Counted from the stretch's first letter, positions 19,387 to 31,740 are shown. The stretch: DNA of 64,000 nt from Nymphaea colorata (GCF_008831285.2 NC_045145.1:20644802-20708801), one strand, 5' to 3'. Made by a program: numbers and translations. The notes: generated by a model from the letters alone, not told the origin.

Positions 19387-19955
19387 GGTTCGCAGTTTTT
19401 CTTTTAGAAAAATGTCCCGAGAGTTCACAAAACGGGCCTCGTTTGTGAATAAATCTCATGTGTGCCATTCTTGGCGACCCGTTTGTGCGAAGTTACGATT
19501 ATGACCTCACATTAGAGGAGAAAGATAAAGAGAGAAGACCTGTGACCCTTTAAACTGATCCAATTTGTAATTGGATCAGGTAAATTAATACGCACGAAAT
19601 CGGATCCGATAGCCGTATGATGCAGTCAAAGACCGTGATGGTTAAATTTGATCCTCAAGTTTTATTATTTAGTCTTAACGATAGGAACCCACCCAATTTT
19701 CTTTTTAAGGAAAAAAAAATTGAAAATATCGAAGGAAAATGAACGAGAAAAACACGTTATTTTGAGTTTCTTTCTATGGCTGAATATCATGTTATCTCTC
19801 TCAATCATGAAACTGATACGGATCATGAGACTCCAGTGCAGGTAGAAAAGGAAAGCAACTATGGGTCCATCTACAAGGATATAGTCGAAGGAGAGATGAA
19901 GTCATTTTCCACTCTTCCCTTACTCATCTTCTTCTTTTCGCTCCAAACTGACCAT

Positions 19956-20005
19956 CCGATCTATTAACAGATGATCCGATCCGATCTATTAACAGATGAT
20001 CCGAT
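19956..20005. repeat. Perfect 25-bp tandem duplication
   Basis: The 25-bp unit starting CCGATCTATTAACAGATGAT occurs twice head to tail with no differences (19956-19980 and 19981-20005). It lies about 0.6 kb upstream of the CID7 promoter on the other side. Confidence 0.95.
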
Positions 20006-20540
20006 CAAACTAACAGGCTAGTGAAAGTGCGTAGATGCATGACACTCTAACTGATCGGTATCTGGCTCTCCACCTAGATCCCGAAACAGCTATGGAGCTT
20101 TGACAGCTTTGGACTTGAATCAGAGAATGAGATGTGTTAAGATTCTAACATATGAAGTGAATTCAAGATGATCAATGGCTAAGTTTAAGATCTACACATT
20201 TTAGAATTTTAAAATTGCAAAATATCTTATTTAAAACTACGAGTGGAGCATTTAACTTCAAATGTGAGGATCTAAAAGATCGCAAATACTATTAGATCTG
20301 AAGCTATGAAAGCCTCAAGAGGTGGGCTGAAGAGTCCCACTCTCAAATATGGGGGTTTGATGTGACGGAGAGATGTTGATTTGGAAAGAGCTTAACACCA
20401 GTAACCGAAAGTTTATCAAACTAATGATCTCAAACATGACTTATGCAACCGTCTTAGTATCCACATTCTTTTGGCTTTATGTTCATAAAACCTTTGATTA
20501 AGAAGTTGGAAGAGGAAAGGTTGGAAGGGTTAGTTTTAAA

Positions 20541-20929
20541 CATAGTCACAGAAAAACACATTTTTTTTTGAAAAAAAACGTGATAAGTTAAATGACTGTT
20601 TAAAACTTTAAAAACCATGTTTTTTAATCAACATTAAAAAAAAAACACTTTTTTGACACTTTTTAATGCGTTTTCAAGTTTTTTCACTTTTTTTTTTATT
20701 TTTTTAGTTTTTTTAATGCCAAATAGTTTTTTTTCATTTTCTATTTTTTATTTGTTGCAAATATACTTATCTTATGATGTTTGTGTTATTAGTTTCTCAC
20801 TCATTTTATTTTTTCATATTTTTATTTTTTAAAAATTTATTGTACTTTTTTAGTTTTTTTCAATTTCGCCGTATTATACCTGAGAAAAACTTCGCCATTT
20901 GAAACTCCAAGACGTTATTTGTGACTATG
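20541..20929. mobile_element. hAT-like MITE, copy 1 (389 bp)
   Basis: The ends are inverted: CATAGTCACA at the left and TGTGACTATG at the right. They are flanked by an imperfect 8-bp direct repeat, GTTTTAAA and ATTTTAAA. The interior is A/T-run rich and noncoding and shares the motifs GTTTAAAAC and CGCCGTATT with the copy at 26746-26977. An 8-bp target duplication with short TIRs points to the hAT superfamily. Confidence 0.7.
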
Positions 20930-21142
20930 ATTTTAAACATAAGGTTATGGAACATCTGAAGGATTTTGTATCATGAGAGATCATCGAACACCCTGATTCT
21001 TCATCTCTATCCTCAATTCTATCTTCCAAATGGAGTTTTAACTTAAGAGGCAGTTTGGGAGGTAGCTGTAAGATAGTTTATTCAGACAAGGAATGGTGGA
21101 TGCGTCTGCTATCTTTTTTGGCGATACAATGAAATATTCATC

Positions 21143-21263
21143 TTACTCACACAAGATTTTACAATAGAAGACTGGCCTTGACTACCATATGGGTAGTCAT
21201 TATTTACTCATACAAAATTTTACAATAGAAGACCGGCCTGACTACCATATGGGTAGTCATTAT
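21143..21263. repeat. 60-61-bp tandem duplication
   Basis: Two head-to-tail copies differ at three bases and one indel. Each contains ACTACCATATGGGTAGT, an imperfect palindrome. The sequence is noncoding. Confidence 0.9.
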
Positions 21264-21623
21264 TCAAATTCTACTGACACTCCTTATTCAAGCCAAAACT
21301 CTAGTAACAAAACTTTGGTAGCAAGGAAGGTCCACTCAAAGGATTTTGCTCCAAGAGGGTTTGGATCTAGATATAGGTTTGGACCTATTTGCAAACCAAA
21401 ACTAACAAACAAAATAAAACAAAAGATGGAATAGCTCAAGACAGTTTAATTGAACAAGTGATGTCTTTACTCAATTTGGTGCTATGAGGGAAGGAGTTTA
21501 AGGGAACTGCTGCAAGTACTCTGAAGCTTAGATCTGGGATCCGCAGATCCAAATTGGCAATAGTAGGCGGAAACGGCCTGAGCTAAGGACTAGTGCTTTT
21601 TGGCTGCCCATTAATACTCGATC

Positions 21624-21964
21624 TAGTGGTGGAGCTAGAAAATTTTCATGAAGGGGACTAAATTAAAGTTTCTAAATTTTAACGAAGGCCGAAATATCAT
21701 TTTTTAAAATTTTTATTCGATACTAATGGATTTTTCTAAAATTATGCACAAAGCACTCGCAACTTTGAATTGAATGGCGCAGATCAGCTACTCTGGCAAG
21801 GTAACATTCCGACCTTGAGGCGGCTCTGGGATTCCATACGTGACCAGGGGAACCAGCTGGGCTAGTCACTGGTCAGACAAATCGTTCAACTTTTTGATGG
21901 ATTTTGTATTTAAAAAAAGAGGGGGGCGCCAGGCCCCTACGGCCCCCCCTTGGCTCTGCCCTTG
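21624..21964. mobile_element. hAT-like nonautonomous element remnant
   Basis: The left end TAGTGGTGGAGCTAG and right end TTGGCTCTGCCCTTG are loosely inverted and resemble the TIR of the small element at 27109. An interior block starting at 21651 is shared with the inverted pair at 28431 and 29287. No clear target duplication remains, so the borders are uncertain. Confidence 0.4.
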
Positions 21965-22858
21965 GGTCTCACATCAGATCTAGCATTTTCAGTGTCATAC
22001 AATCAAATGCACCTTTAGTTTTCCATTTTAATGAGTTACCATCTATGACTTGACAAATTTTCTCACAGGATCAATTCAAGTATTTCAAGGAAAAAAGTAT
22101 TGGCCTAAGGTGCTCCTTCTATCCCTCATGTCCACCTTCCAACATAGAGTACAAGTTTGGGAAGTGAAGTATTGAAACTTCAAATTTAGTTGTTTTAAGC
22201 TGATGCGGCTAAGTATGTGCCCGTTCTAAATGGCCGAATCAGGTTAGAAGTAATTGCTTTTTTTCACTAAATCCAAGTCTAAACTCATTGTCAGTATATT
22301 ATGTTCTTTTACTTCCTAGCTACCAAATGACGATCTTAGGGCATTTTGGTAATGTGAATAGTAGCAAACTATTTTATGAATCTGCCTCAATTTTTGGGGT
22401 GGACTCATAAAACACTATGTTATAATATTCATCAAAGTTCCATGAATATGGTCCAAAGATTAGGACATATTCATGAAACAACTTAAAAAGTGACATATGA
22501 ATTTACCTCAACTTTTGCAATAGATTTATGACATAGTTACAAACTATTCTATTTGTCAAACGGATCCTTAGGATTACCATATTAAAGCCCTTGGAAACTT
22601 CAACTTCTTTAAATTGTTTAAGGTCACTATTAATTATGTAATCTATCATGAGTTATCTGTTGCTCATGAATTACCATTATATTGTAAGAAGACATCGCCT
22701 TAATAGTAACTAATTGTAGTTTATATGCCACAAAGGTAAAAAATACGTTGTCACTCAATGTTCTCCAATGTATTTGATTGAGTAAATAATCGATACAACA
22801 TATCTATTGAAACATTTTCCTCTATCATTCACCAAATCATTGAGTCTCAACTCATTAA

Positions 22859-23032
22859 CGTTGTGTTTGATTCCCCACTATCTATCCATGCTAGTTGAAA
22901 CCCATAGTTGTATCAAACTGCGGATTTTCAGCACCTACCCCCAACGTAGATTTCAAATCCATACTTTAATGTAAAAAACATGGATTTGAAATCAGACGGA
23001 GGAAAGTCGGGGATCAGTAATCAAATGCAACC
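22859..23032. mobile_element. Tourist-like MITE (174 bp)
   Basis: The left end CGTTGTGTTTGATT and right end AATCAAATGCAACC form an imperfect inverted pair. The element is flanked on both sides by TAA, the 3-bp duplication typical of PIF/Harbinger elements. It is noncoding. Confidence 0.55.
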
Positions 23033-23930
23033 TAAATAACCTCCAACACGCAAGCAGCTTCATGCGGCTTTTGAGACCCTAGAGCATGCTCATAGTTACA
23101 GGGGTGGGCGAGGTTGCGGCCGAATTTGGTTTGAGGGTTTTGTCATTTTCTATTGTACCGAATCCGATTACGACTTTCAACTTGACCTACCTTTCATAAA
23201 CGGATCTGAACTGTTTACATCCGAGCTGTGGTAACCCTATAAAAGGGCAAGCGAACCAAAGAAAGCAGCCAATTCTAAAGGCAAACATGATGGAAGCAAT
23301 TATTGGTTGGAGATATAGTAAGAAACAAAAGACAGTAAATGCGTGATAGATTAAAATGGTTTGCATCCAAAAGGATCAGTTATAAAACTAACACTTAAAA
23401 ACGAACGAAAAAACAGCACCTTGAGGCCCATCTGTACGAAAAGTGATCGTACTACCGATACAACTTGTCCCAAACTTTTAATAAATTTAAAAGTTTAACT
23501 AAATCTATGGACTGCCACTTTTCCCATCACTTGATCAAATAGTTTAGAAAGATGCGCTAAATTTAAGTAAGAAGAAACTAGAACACAATAAGTTCGAAGT
23601 TTTTATATTTAATTATAACTTTACATAACATGGAATACATGTTCCCACATTTTGATAGAGGGTCATTTGGATAATTTTATAAGGTGAAAAAGAAAATCAA
23701 GTTTCATTTTTGCCCTTAGAGGGGAAGGTGCTTTTATTTAACTATTAAGGGTAGTTTGGTCATTTTTGGTTTATAAGACAATCCTCGTTAAGGGCCATAA
23801 TATATAACCTGCCCTGAAACTTTTGCCTTTTTTAAGCAGTTAAATGCGAAATACTGAAACATGAGTTCTTTGTAAAAAGTTTTCATTCGCTTGAATGTTT
23901 GCTATAAATGCAAAACTTGGTTGTTTGTTA

Positions 23931-24320
23931 GGGGGTGTTTGATGAAGTCAAATTATGGAATTATGAAATTTAGATTTTCATTATTAATGGAATGACAATT
24001 GCTCTATCAAACAAATAATTTTGATTCTAGAATTATACGAATCAAAATTCTGAATTGTGATCTTATCTCAGGAGGTGGAATTATGATTCCGGTATTTTGG
24101 ATTTTTTTTTTTATCACTATTTGGGGGTGCAAGACAGGAATCATGAATTCTACAATTTTAATTCCTCTTTCATCAAATAAGTAATTTTGAATTCCACAAC
24201 CAAAATTCCATATTATCAAATAGAAAGGGAAACAATAATTGAGGATTCCAGCTTGAGCTGAAATTTTGATTATGATATTCCGGATTCAAAATAAAAAATT
24301 CCAACCCATCAAACACCCTC
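23931..24320. mobile_element. Tourist-like MITE (390 bp)
   Basis: TIR GGGGGTGTTTGATG at the left and CATCAAACACCCTC at the right (13 of 14 positions inverted), flanked by TTA on both sides. The interior is AT-rich with many AATT/GATTC words and no coding content. This is the structure of a PIF/Harbinger-derived MITE. The element at 38334-38545 has a related TIR. Confidence 0.75.
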
Positions 24321-26745
24321 TTATATAGAAAAGCTTAAGCACAAATAGGCACCACAAAATTAGAGTTCTTTTTTGACGTTTCTTATAAGCTGACATGAGT
24401 AGAACAAATAATTTTTTGTTACTTTTTCTTGTAGATTTAACTTCCGCAAACATGACAACTTTACTTTTTATGTTCATCTCTCCTTCTCTTGAGTAAATAT
24501 AAGAAAATTATTGCACAGTCATAATCAGCTTCAACTACCAAACACAATTAAAATGTTATATTACTAAATTACTTATATAATATATATTGTTTTGATACTT
24601 TCATGCAATACAATTATTCAAGTATGTTATATATATTAATAACTAAATTGTAATAATATGCTTATTCTGTTATATATATAATAAATTAAAAATAATAATA
24701 ATAATAAAATATCCTCACCGCACGCCGCATCTAAATTTTTTGATATGTACCGTTTTTTGCGCCCGCACTGCACCCGCACACCCGCACTATGGTGACATAG
24801 CTTGACACCCTTCAACTTATTTCACAAAAGAGTGCGTGCATTATTTTTTGTATGCTTAAGCGCCGGTTATAAGCATGATTAGCTACCATTGACAGATCGG
24901 GAATAAAAATTTATTTTCTTAAAAAATGCGGTTCGATCTGTACTGAAGAATCGGGTTTCCGAGGAAATTTCTCTTAGAAACGATACCCATTTCAGTAAAT
25001 TCAGTGTGCAAATTGGTGTACGTCACGGGATCCGTTTTGGATTTGATTGGCAGAGTCCCAAAACCCTGACTGCGACTGCCAGGACATTCCAAGGGTACCC
25101 AAATTCGCAGTCGATTGTCGGCCTTTTTCTTCGTATGCCCTTCACCCCGAAATGCCTAGAACCCGAAAAGTTGAAGACCCGACCCGCTAAGTCTTCTCCT
25201 CCATAAAATACCGTTGATGCTCTAAAATAATCTCTGATATAATAGAAGCTTCCTCAAATATCGTGATATTTTAAGAATATAATCCAAATATAATAATGTC
25301 TTGGAATTAAAATATGTTATGACTATGTATGGCACATGGGTGCAGATGTAGACACGAACTAAAGGAGGACATGAGTGCAAAGCATTTTTAAAATCTTTTG
25401 GCACAAATATAAGTATAGACCCAACAAAAAATTTAAGCTATTCATTTTATCTATGTTAACAAAAATAAGTTATTAAAAAAAGTATAAAATGTAAATTGTT
25501 AAGTTGTATGTCGTTTGGTAACAACAACAATATGTTAGTTTTATGCATTTGTCTCAAAGATTAGAACAAATTTATAAAACATTTTAATCATCGTTTCATG
25601 AATATGCTTATACTTTTTGAGCCGATATATAAAACAATAAAGTGTTGATGTTGTCAAATGCTATCAGGGTATTTGTCTATTTATTTATGCTTGGTGATGT
25701 CTTTTTAATAAAAACTAATAAATAAATACTTTAAAGTATTTAATGGGCAAATGCATAACATTGAAATATTTATGTTCATCATAACTGCTTTGATCTTAAA
25801 GGGTTTATTAGTCATAAGAAATATAGTGTTTGAGGCCAATCCAGAGCTTATGTCTAGAGGTGGTCATTGAGTGACAGTGGTCTCGTACTTACACTCCAAA
25901 AAGTCGTATCTCAATGGCTAGCAAGGTAGCTCACCTTTTAAGAGGATTTGTGTTCAGATCATATAGTGTTCAGCGCATTCTTCTTTTAAACTGTAATAAG
26001 TTTGGAAACAAGCTCTCTAAACTGTAATATATAATTCTTCGAAAATGGGAACCGGTTTTTTCTTATCGTGAATTAATATGGTCAACAAATAGAAATCTAC
26101 CAATTTCTCAAAATAGTTTGCAAATTCTTAGTTTCTCTTGATTGCCATAGATTCTGAGACATCCAGATACAAGTCTAACTAAGATGTCAGAAGCGTCTCG
26201 TATCCAAAAATTTCGTTCCATGATTCTTCGTATGCCTGTACTCCTCTTGTTAATAAGAAATATTATTTGTTCTTATGACAAAGGAGAACACAAACAAACA
26301 CGCCGATGCCTGCAACCGTAGTGATACAAAGAAATCAAAAGATAAAAGAAATAAGGATGATAAAGTGCCGATTCTTGGCCGGAAGATCCGGTTTGCTGTG
26401 GTGGCATAAAACTTGAACGATTGCACTTTAGAAAAGAAAGTGGTTGATTTTTCGTGTCAGTTCATCTCAATTGACTTGGATTCAGAAAGGAAAGGAGACC
26501 TAAACCATGAGAGTAATTTATGAACTGTAGTGTCCGTTCTGAGATTTTAGTTTTTATTTATCGTTTCCTTTACTTTTAGATCCAAATCCACGGATCCACT
26601 TTCAGTGTATATAAAGGGGTCTTACGACTTATCCATAATGAGTCGTGAATTTAATGAAATCCTATTTGTTCAGTGTGTTTTCGTCTCTCTTTCGCCAATA
26701 TTTCAGTTTTGTTTTGCTTTCCTTTCGGTTTGCTCAATTGATCAA

Positions 26746-26977
26746 TTTAGTCAAGGAAAACACGTTTTCTTTCGAAAAAAACTTGAAAAAATGCAATAAA
26801 TTAAATGGCCGTTTAAAACTAAAAAAAAAACGTGTTTTTGTCGTTTTTTTTTTCACTTTACCTCATTTTTTGTTTTTAAAAATTGAACATACTTTTTCTT
26901 TTTTTTTTCAAGCTCGCCGTATTGTACCTGAAAAAAATATTGCCGTTTAAAACTTCGATACGTTATTTGTGACTATG
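26746..26977. mobile_element. hAT-like MITE, copy 2 (shorter)
   Basis: Shares its left (TTTAGTCAAGGAAAACACG) and right (TTATTTGTGACTATG) portions with the 20541 copy, including CGCCGTATT close to the right end. It is about 230 bp, so internally deleted relative to copies 1 and 3. No target duplication can be seen. Confidence 0.55.
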
Positions 26978-27108
26978 AACTTTAGACTTTGACGAATGGA
27001 TTAGAGCAAAAACCCTAATCACCCCATCTATAAGTTTGCAAAAAACTTCTCTTTTCATTGTGTGAACTTAGAAAAGCAATTGCATGACTTGTTAATCATC
27101 GCTAAGGG

Positions 27109-27164
27109 CAGGGGCGGAGGGGGGGTTTGGCTCGCCCCTGAAAAAAATTCTGGCTCCGCCCCTG
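27109..27164. mobile_element. 56-bp hAT-like micro-MITE with perfect target duplication
   Basis: Perfect 11-bp TIRs, CAGGGGCGGAG at the left and CTCCGCCCCTG at the right, are flanked by a perfect 8-bp direct repeat GCTAAGGG (27101-27108 and 27165-27172). The interior is a G run and an A run with no coding capacity. TIR and 8-bp duplication fit a nonautonomous hAT element, and the length is exceptionally small. Confidence 0.85.
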
Positions 27165-28430
27165 GCTAAGGGGATTGTCATAATAAACGGGACGATGAAG
27201 CAAAGTGGGGGTGTCTTCCAAAAGAACCTAAAACAGCCTTAGACCTTAAAATGATGAGACAATGAGGGAAGCTTTGCCTTCACTTGAGCGGTGGGACTAC
27301 CAAAAGTTGCATTGACTTGTTAATTGCCTAGTGCTTTCACTAGGATAAGGACACAGTGCCTACTTTACTGTGACGCTCTTGACTGACTTGAACCTGTGAG
27401 TCCATTTTTAATTGACTCCACTTAATGAAGTCAATCAATAGTTGTGCGTTGATAAGAGTTTACTAATATAGTCCGTAGCACAAACTTATAGCTTTGCAAA
27501 TCGCAATAGAATTGTTTGTTTGAGTACTTAAATATAATCTTTTAGTAATAATAATGATAATTTTGGCACTAATCTTTTAAATCCTAAGTTCTTTACATGT
27601 GAAAGGCGTAAGTAAATTATAATAGTAAAATGCTTTTTTGGGGTTGTGAAATATGGTTTTGGCAAATGAAATGCATTAAGGGGTTGCTTGACAGCAAAGT
27701 GTTTCGTGAATCTGTCTCAAAAATTAGAGCAAATATATAAAATACTAAAACTAATGTTCTATGAATTCGACCTAACTTTTGGAGAAAATTTATGTGACCA
27801 ATCTCTATGCGTGCTCATATGACACTATTAAGGATATAAGGACAGGCAGATGTGAGCAACTGAGGAAACATCCACAAAAAGTACATAATATACATTACGA
27901 CAATTTTTTCTATTTACACAATGATGCCCTTAAGAATTTAAAATTTTATAACTAGTGCTTTTTAGTCAGAATTTTTTAGCTCCACCCCCGCACTATACTG
28001 ATCCCATGCTCTTGTCCACGAATATTCTTTTACCATACATGATCCAAATCGTCAACAAGTGCTCGTTTCATTATGTAAACTGTAGACGATACCATTTTAT
28101 GGCCCTAAAGTGGGACGTGGTTTCTAAAATGATTAAGTTCCTAAAGAAAGCTCGGCAAGTAATATGTTTTCATGAATTTACTCTGTAAGGCAAATAGTTA
28201 AATATGTATAAGTAATCGTAAATGTTTTTTAGGTAAAAACATTTTGAGGTTAATTTTAATGTGAGAAAGTGATTATATATCCTAAAAATCGTCATCTTTA
28301 CAAGAAATAAGTTTGATAAACGTTTAAAAAGAACTTTTTGGCAAGAGAAAGTATGGTACCTTCTAAGCCAAGCTCTGTAACTGTGTGTTTGCTTTCTTTG
28401 TTCTTGGGCTTTGTGGGAGAGCTGGTTTGT

Positions 28431-28567
28431 GAAGGGGGCTGAATTAAAGTTTCTAAATTTTGACTAGGGTCGAAATATTATTTTTCAAAATTTTTATATA
28501 AAACAAGTAAATTTTTTTAAAATTTACATGTAATTTTTTTTTTTGAGGTGGGATCAGGGCCCATGCG
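28431..28567 (+). repeat. Left arm of a 137-bp inverted repeat pair
   Basis: Nearly identical (about 90% or more by eye) to the reverse complement of 29287-29423. A more diverged relative in the same orientation begins at 21651. It contains GGGGGCTGAATTAAAG at its start and ends near GATCAGGGCCC. Confidence 0.85.
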
Positions 28568-28846
28568 GGTCTAACCTTGGCTCCTTTCCTGGATAAAGGT
28601 GAACCCTCATCAAAAGCCAAACTTTTATGGTGGAAACTTAAGTTTAATGGAAAACCTTACATGACCACAATGTCATACAGATTGAATTTCCCGTCCAGTA
28701 AGCATAAAAGGTTTGAAGTTATATTAGTCCTTCCACATATATATAATTTGCATTTTTAGTCAGGTAGATCTACAAGAATTGAAGCTTTAGCATTTCAATA
28801 TCTTGGGTGCACATCTTTTTCTTGGAGCTCTTATATCACATGAAGC

Positions 28847-29206
28847 CATAGTTACAAATATTGCTAATGGGTTTTAAATGGTGGGCATATTTTTCAAAAA
28901 AAAAACTGAAAATTTTAGGACAAACTTGAAAAAAATTGGCAGTTTTTTTTAGAAAGAAAGAAATCCCAACAATTAGGAAACAATTACAGGAAAACATTAA
29001 AAATAACGTGATAAAATGACAAAAAATGATGTGAGATAAATATTTGACTTAAGATTTAAACGTTAAAACAAAAAATAATAAAAATGCAAAAAATCATTCT
29101 GAAATTTTTAAAATAAAACGGTAAAAGAAAGTTTTTTTTTCTTTTTCGTTGTTTTTAACATTTTTATTGGGTCGTTTTCGAAAAAGACGGATTTTTTGTG
29201 ACTATG
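28847..29206. mobile_element. hAT-like MITE, copy 3 (360 bp)
   Basis: Ends CATAGTTACA and TTGTGACTATG, flanked by CATGAAGC and CATGAAAC (7 of 8 identical), consistent with an 8-bp target duplication. It sits in the spacer of the 28431/29287 inverted repeat pair. Confidence 0.65.
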
Positions 29207-29286
29207 CATGAAACTACTCTAAGTGGAAGGAGTAAAGAAAAAAAGTTTAGGCTGTAGACAGCGGCAAAGACAAGGTAGGGCCTGCT

Positions 29287-29423
29287 TGGGCCCTGGTCCA
29301 ACCTCAAAAAAAAAAAAAGTTACATGTAAATTTTAAAAAATTTTACTTGTTCTATATAAAAATTTTGAAAAAATAATATTTCGCTCCTAGTCAAAATTTA
29401 GACACTTTAATTCAGCCCGCCTC
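29287..29423 (-). repeat. Right arm of a 137-bp inverted repeat pair
   Basis: Reverse complement of 28431-28567 with few differences. The two arms are 719 bp apart. Confidence 0.85.
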
Positions 29424-31627
29424 ATGAAAAATTTCTAATGTAGTGGCAGAGCTAGAGATTTAAGTTAAGAAGCTAGACAACCAAATTACGAACAAAATTA
29501 TAAACCATCTCTTTATGACACCTAAAGTATTTTGGCGACAAGTCTGGGCCACTGGCTTATTCGTGGCTTCGCTAGCTCTTGTTCCGATGGTTCTTCTCAA
29601 TAAAGAAAGCCAACATGCATTTTCTAATCACTAGCCATGGCGTGAGGGCCGCTCATATTGCACAATATGATCAGCACATGCTAACTAGAGGACATGCATT
29701 ATTAATTTGGAGAGGTTTCGCTTGAGCCAGAACCTGTTGGAACCCGCATGTGTGATGTACGCTACTGCAAGGGTCCCCATCATCCTACTTGCATAGAATT
29801 CCAACAAAGCCTGCCTGTCTGCCTTTTGAATTATAACTTTCATCAACCCGCAATTGACGTGCCTCGGTTTTACCTCACTAGCTGCGCAAGAAAGTAAGAA
29901 AAATCTCGTTTGGTAAAAGAATTAGATCAACCGAGGAACAGGAATCGGATTGGAGTCAAATATTTTGTTGGGATATTATTCGAACAAGTTAATGACACCT
30001 CCATTAAATGGGCAGATGATAGAGCTGCCATGGGTCCCAAGCATTTACTGCAAGGCCAAGCACTGGGTCTCCCCTGTCACGGCCTATTCGATCAAAGAAC
30101 AAAAAAGATCTCGTTTATGGTTTGGGTGCCAGAGGTTAGCCAGAAGCGATCACATGGGCGGCCATGTGGTCATGTTTTCAGATGTCAACCACCCATCTAG
30201 AGACCTTCCATGTCGGCAGCAAAGGCCGTGCTCAGCCATAATTCGACCACCCTGTTTGGCTTGCTACTGTTTATCCAATTTAACAAACAGTCAAAATGGT
30301 ACTTGAATTGAAAGACCATGCTCGACTTCGAAAGACGAGCCAAAAGGTCCTAATTAAGAGGACATATGCCAAGAGATCCATCCACTTGACCAACTAAGAG
30401 ACCAAAATCAAGACAGACAAAAGTTTGATTAGCACCAAATGTATTTCTCTTTTGACATAATTTGGTAGCGATCTGTTTCTAACTCATGTTTGTCCAAATC
30501 AAATGAGTCTCGACCGGCATAGAATAGCTATATTGATAGACCGGTGAAAGTCTCGTCATCAGTTTGATTCTCATGAACATTATTTTTCTTAACTGTAAAT
30601 GGTGAATGTGTTGTTCTCTTAAGGAAGGAGAAAAGAAAGAAATGTTTCCATTTTTTTAGGATATCTCATACTTATCCAAATAAAATAAGCATGAAACGGA
30701 AAATGGAGTGAGAAGATAATTACTCAACATCACTTTATCTAGAATGAACCGTCGTGGCCCAATGACAAAGGCGATGGATTCAAATTATTTGATGCTAAGA
30801 ATTTAATATATCAGATTATGTGTTACATGCATGCTTACAAGTCTAATACTGTACAGTTCATGATTAAAGTTTTATATGTCCTCGAACGACTGATACCAAA
30901 CTAGCTTGCTTGTTTCGAATACGTGGTTCTAATTGACATGAGTGCACTCTCTCACGTGTGCTGATATCAAGACCTTTATGAAATCAGCTTAAACTAAACC
31001 TGTTTGTAACAAACTAGATAAACATATTTGCATGCATTGATTAAGTTACAAAAATCTCTAAAGTATATATATATATATATATATGGAGTGTCATGTTTCT
31101 GTTCGGTCGTGGCATGTGCGAGCGTCTGTCATATCATGTCTGCTAAATGTAGATCTCAAATGGCAAGTCCATGGGACAGAGCAGAGCTCCGTCTCAGATG
31201 ATTAGACTACCAGACCCTCCCAAAATGAGACGCTGCCATCGTCATGCCGTAGGCATTTCTTAGCTTCTTACCTGTGAAGGTCCAATCAATCATCTTCAGT
31301 CTTGTTGCTTGCTGATCTTGAACTGCCGTGTCAATGTCGAGCATTGGCCGGCCGGTGATGAACTGGTGAATACTGTGTCGAACGTTCATATATATATATA
31401 TAAAACACGTATATGTTTTTGTTTGCTTGTTTCAATGTGGTCTGAAGATGGTATTAATTAGAAGGAGCCCATGCCATTCAAGGAGGTTGAAAGTCGCATC
31501 ACAAAGAGTGCAATGAAGTCGTCTGAAACTAAATGTGATCAGCATATCTTGGATCCAAATTTTTCTTTGAACTCAAGAGAATTTCAGCACACCTAATTAC
31601 TTCACAAGCTTATGGAATTAGATCCAC

Positions 31628-31740
31628 GGTGGTTACCAGATTAGCAAGAGATGCCATTGATCTCAAACCCTTGACCTTTTTCATTCAACTTGAAGGTCTC
31701 GAGTTCGAATCTACACAAGTCCTGCAGCGCTTACTGGCTG
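31628..31740 (+). repeat. Possible tRNA-derived SINE head
   Basis: A B-box-like sequence, GAGTTCGAATCTAC, at about 31690-31704 lies some 50 bp after an A-box-like TTAGCAAGAGATG, a spacing seen in pol III promoters of tRNA-derived SINEs. No cloverleaf can be folded around them and no second copy is seen in the window, so this is weak. Confidence 0.25.

Noticed and set aside
23091-23230. Further copy of the CATAGTTACA MITE family
   Set aside because: Only the first ten bases match. The following sequence is unrelated and no right end was found.
25890-25990. tRNA-like stretch with GTGTTCAGATC
   Set aside because: The B-box match is partial, no A-box fits the consensus and no cloverleaf forms.
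29910-30306. Two overlapping plus-strand frames of about 100 codons
   Set aside because: They overlap in different registers, neither has a family signature, and the surroundings are repeat-rich.
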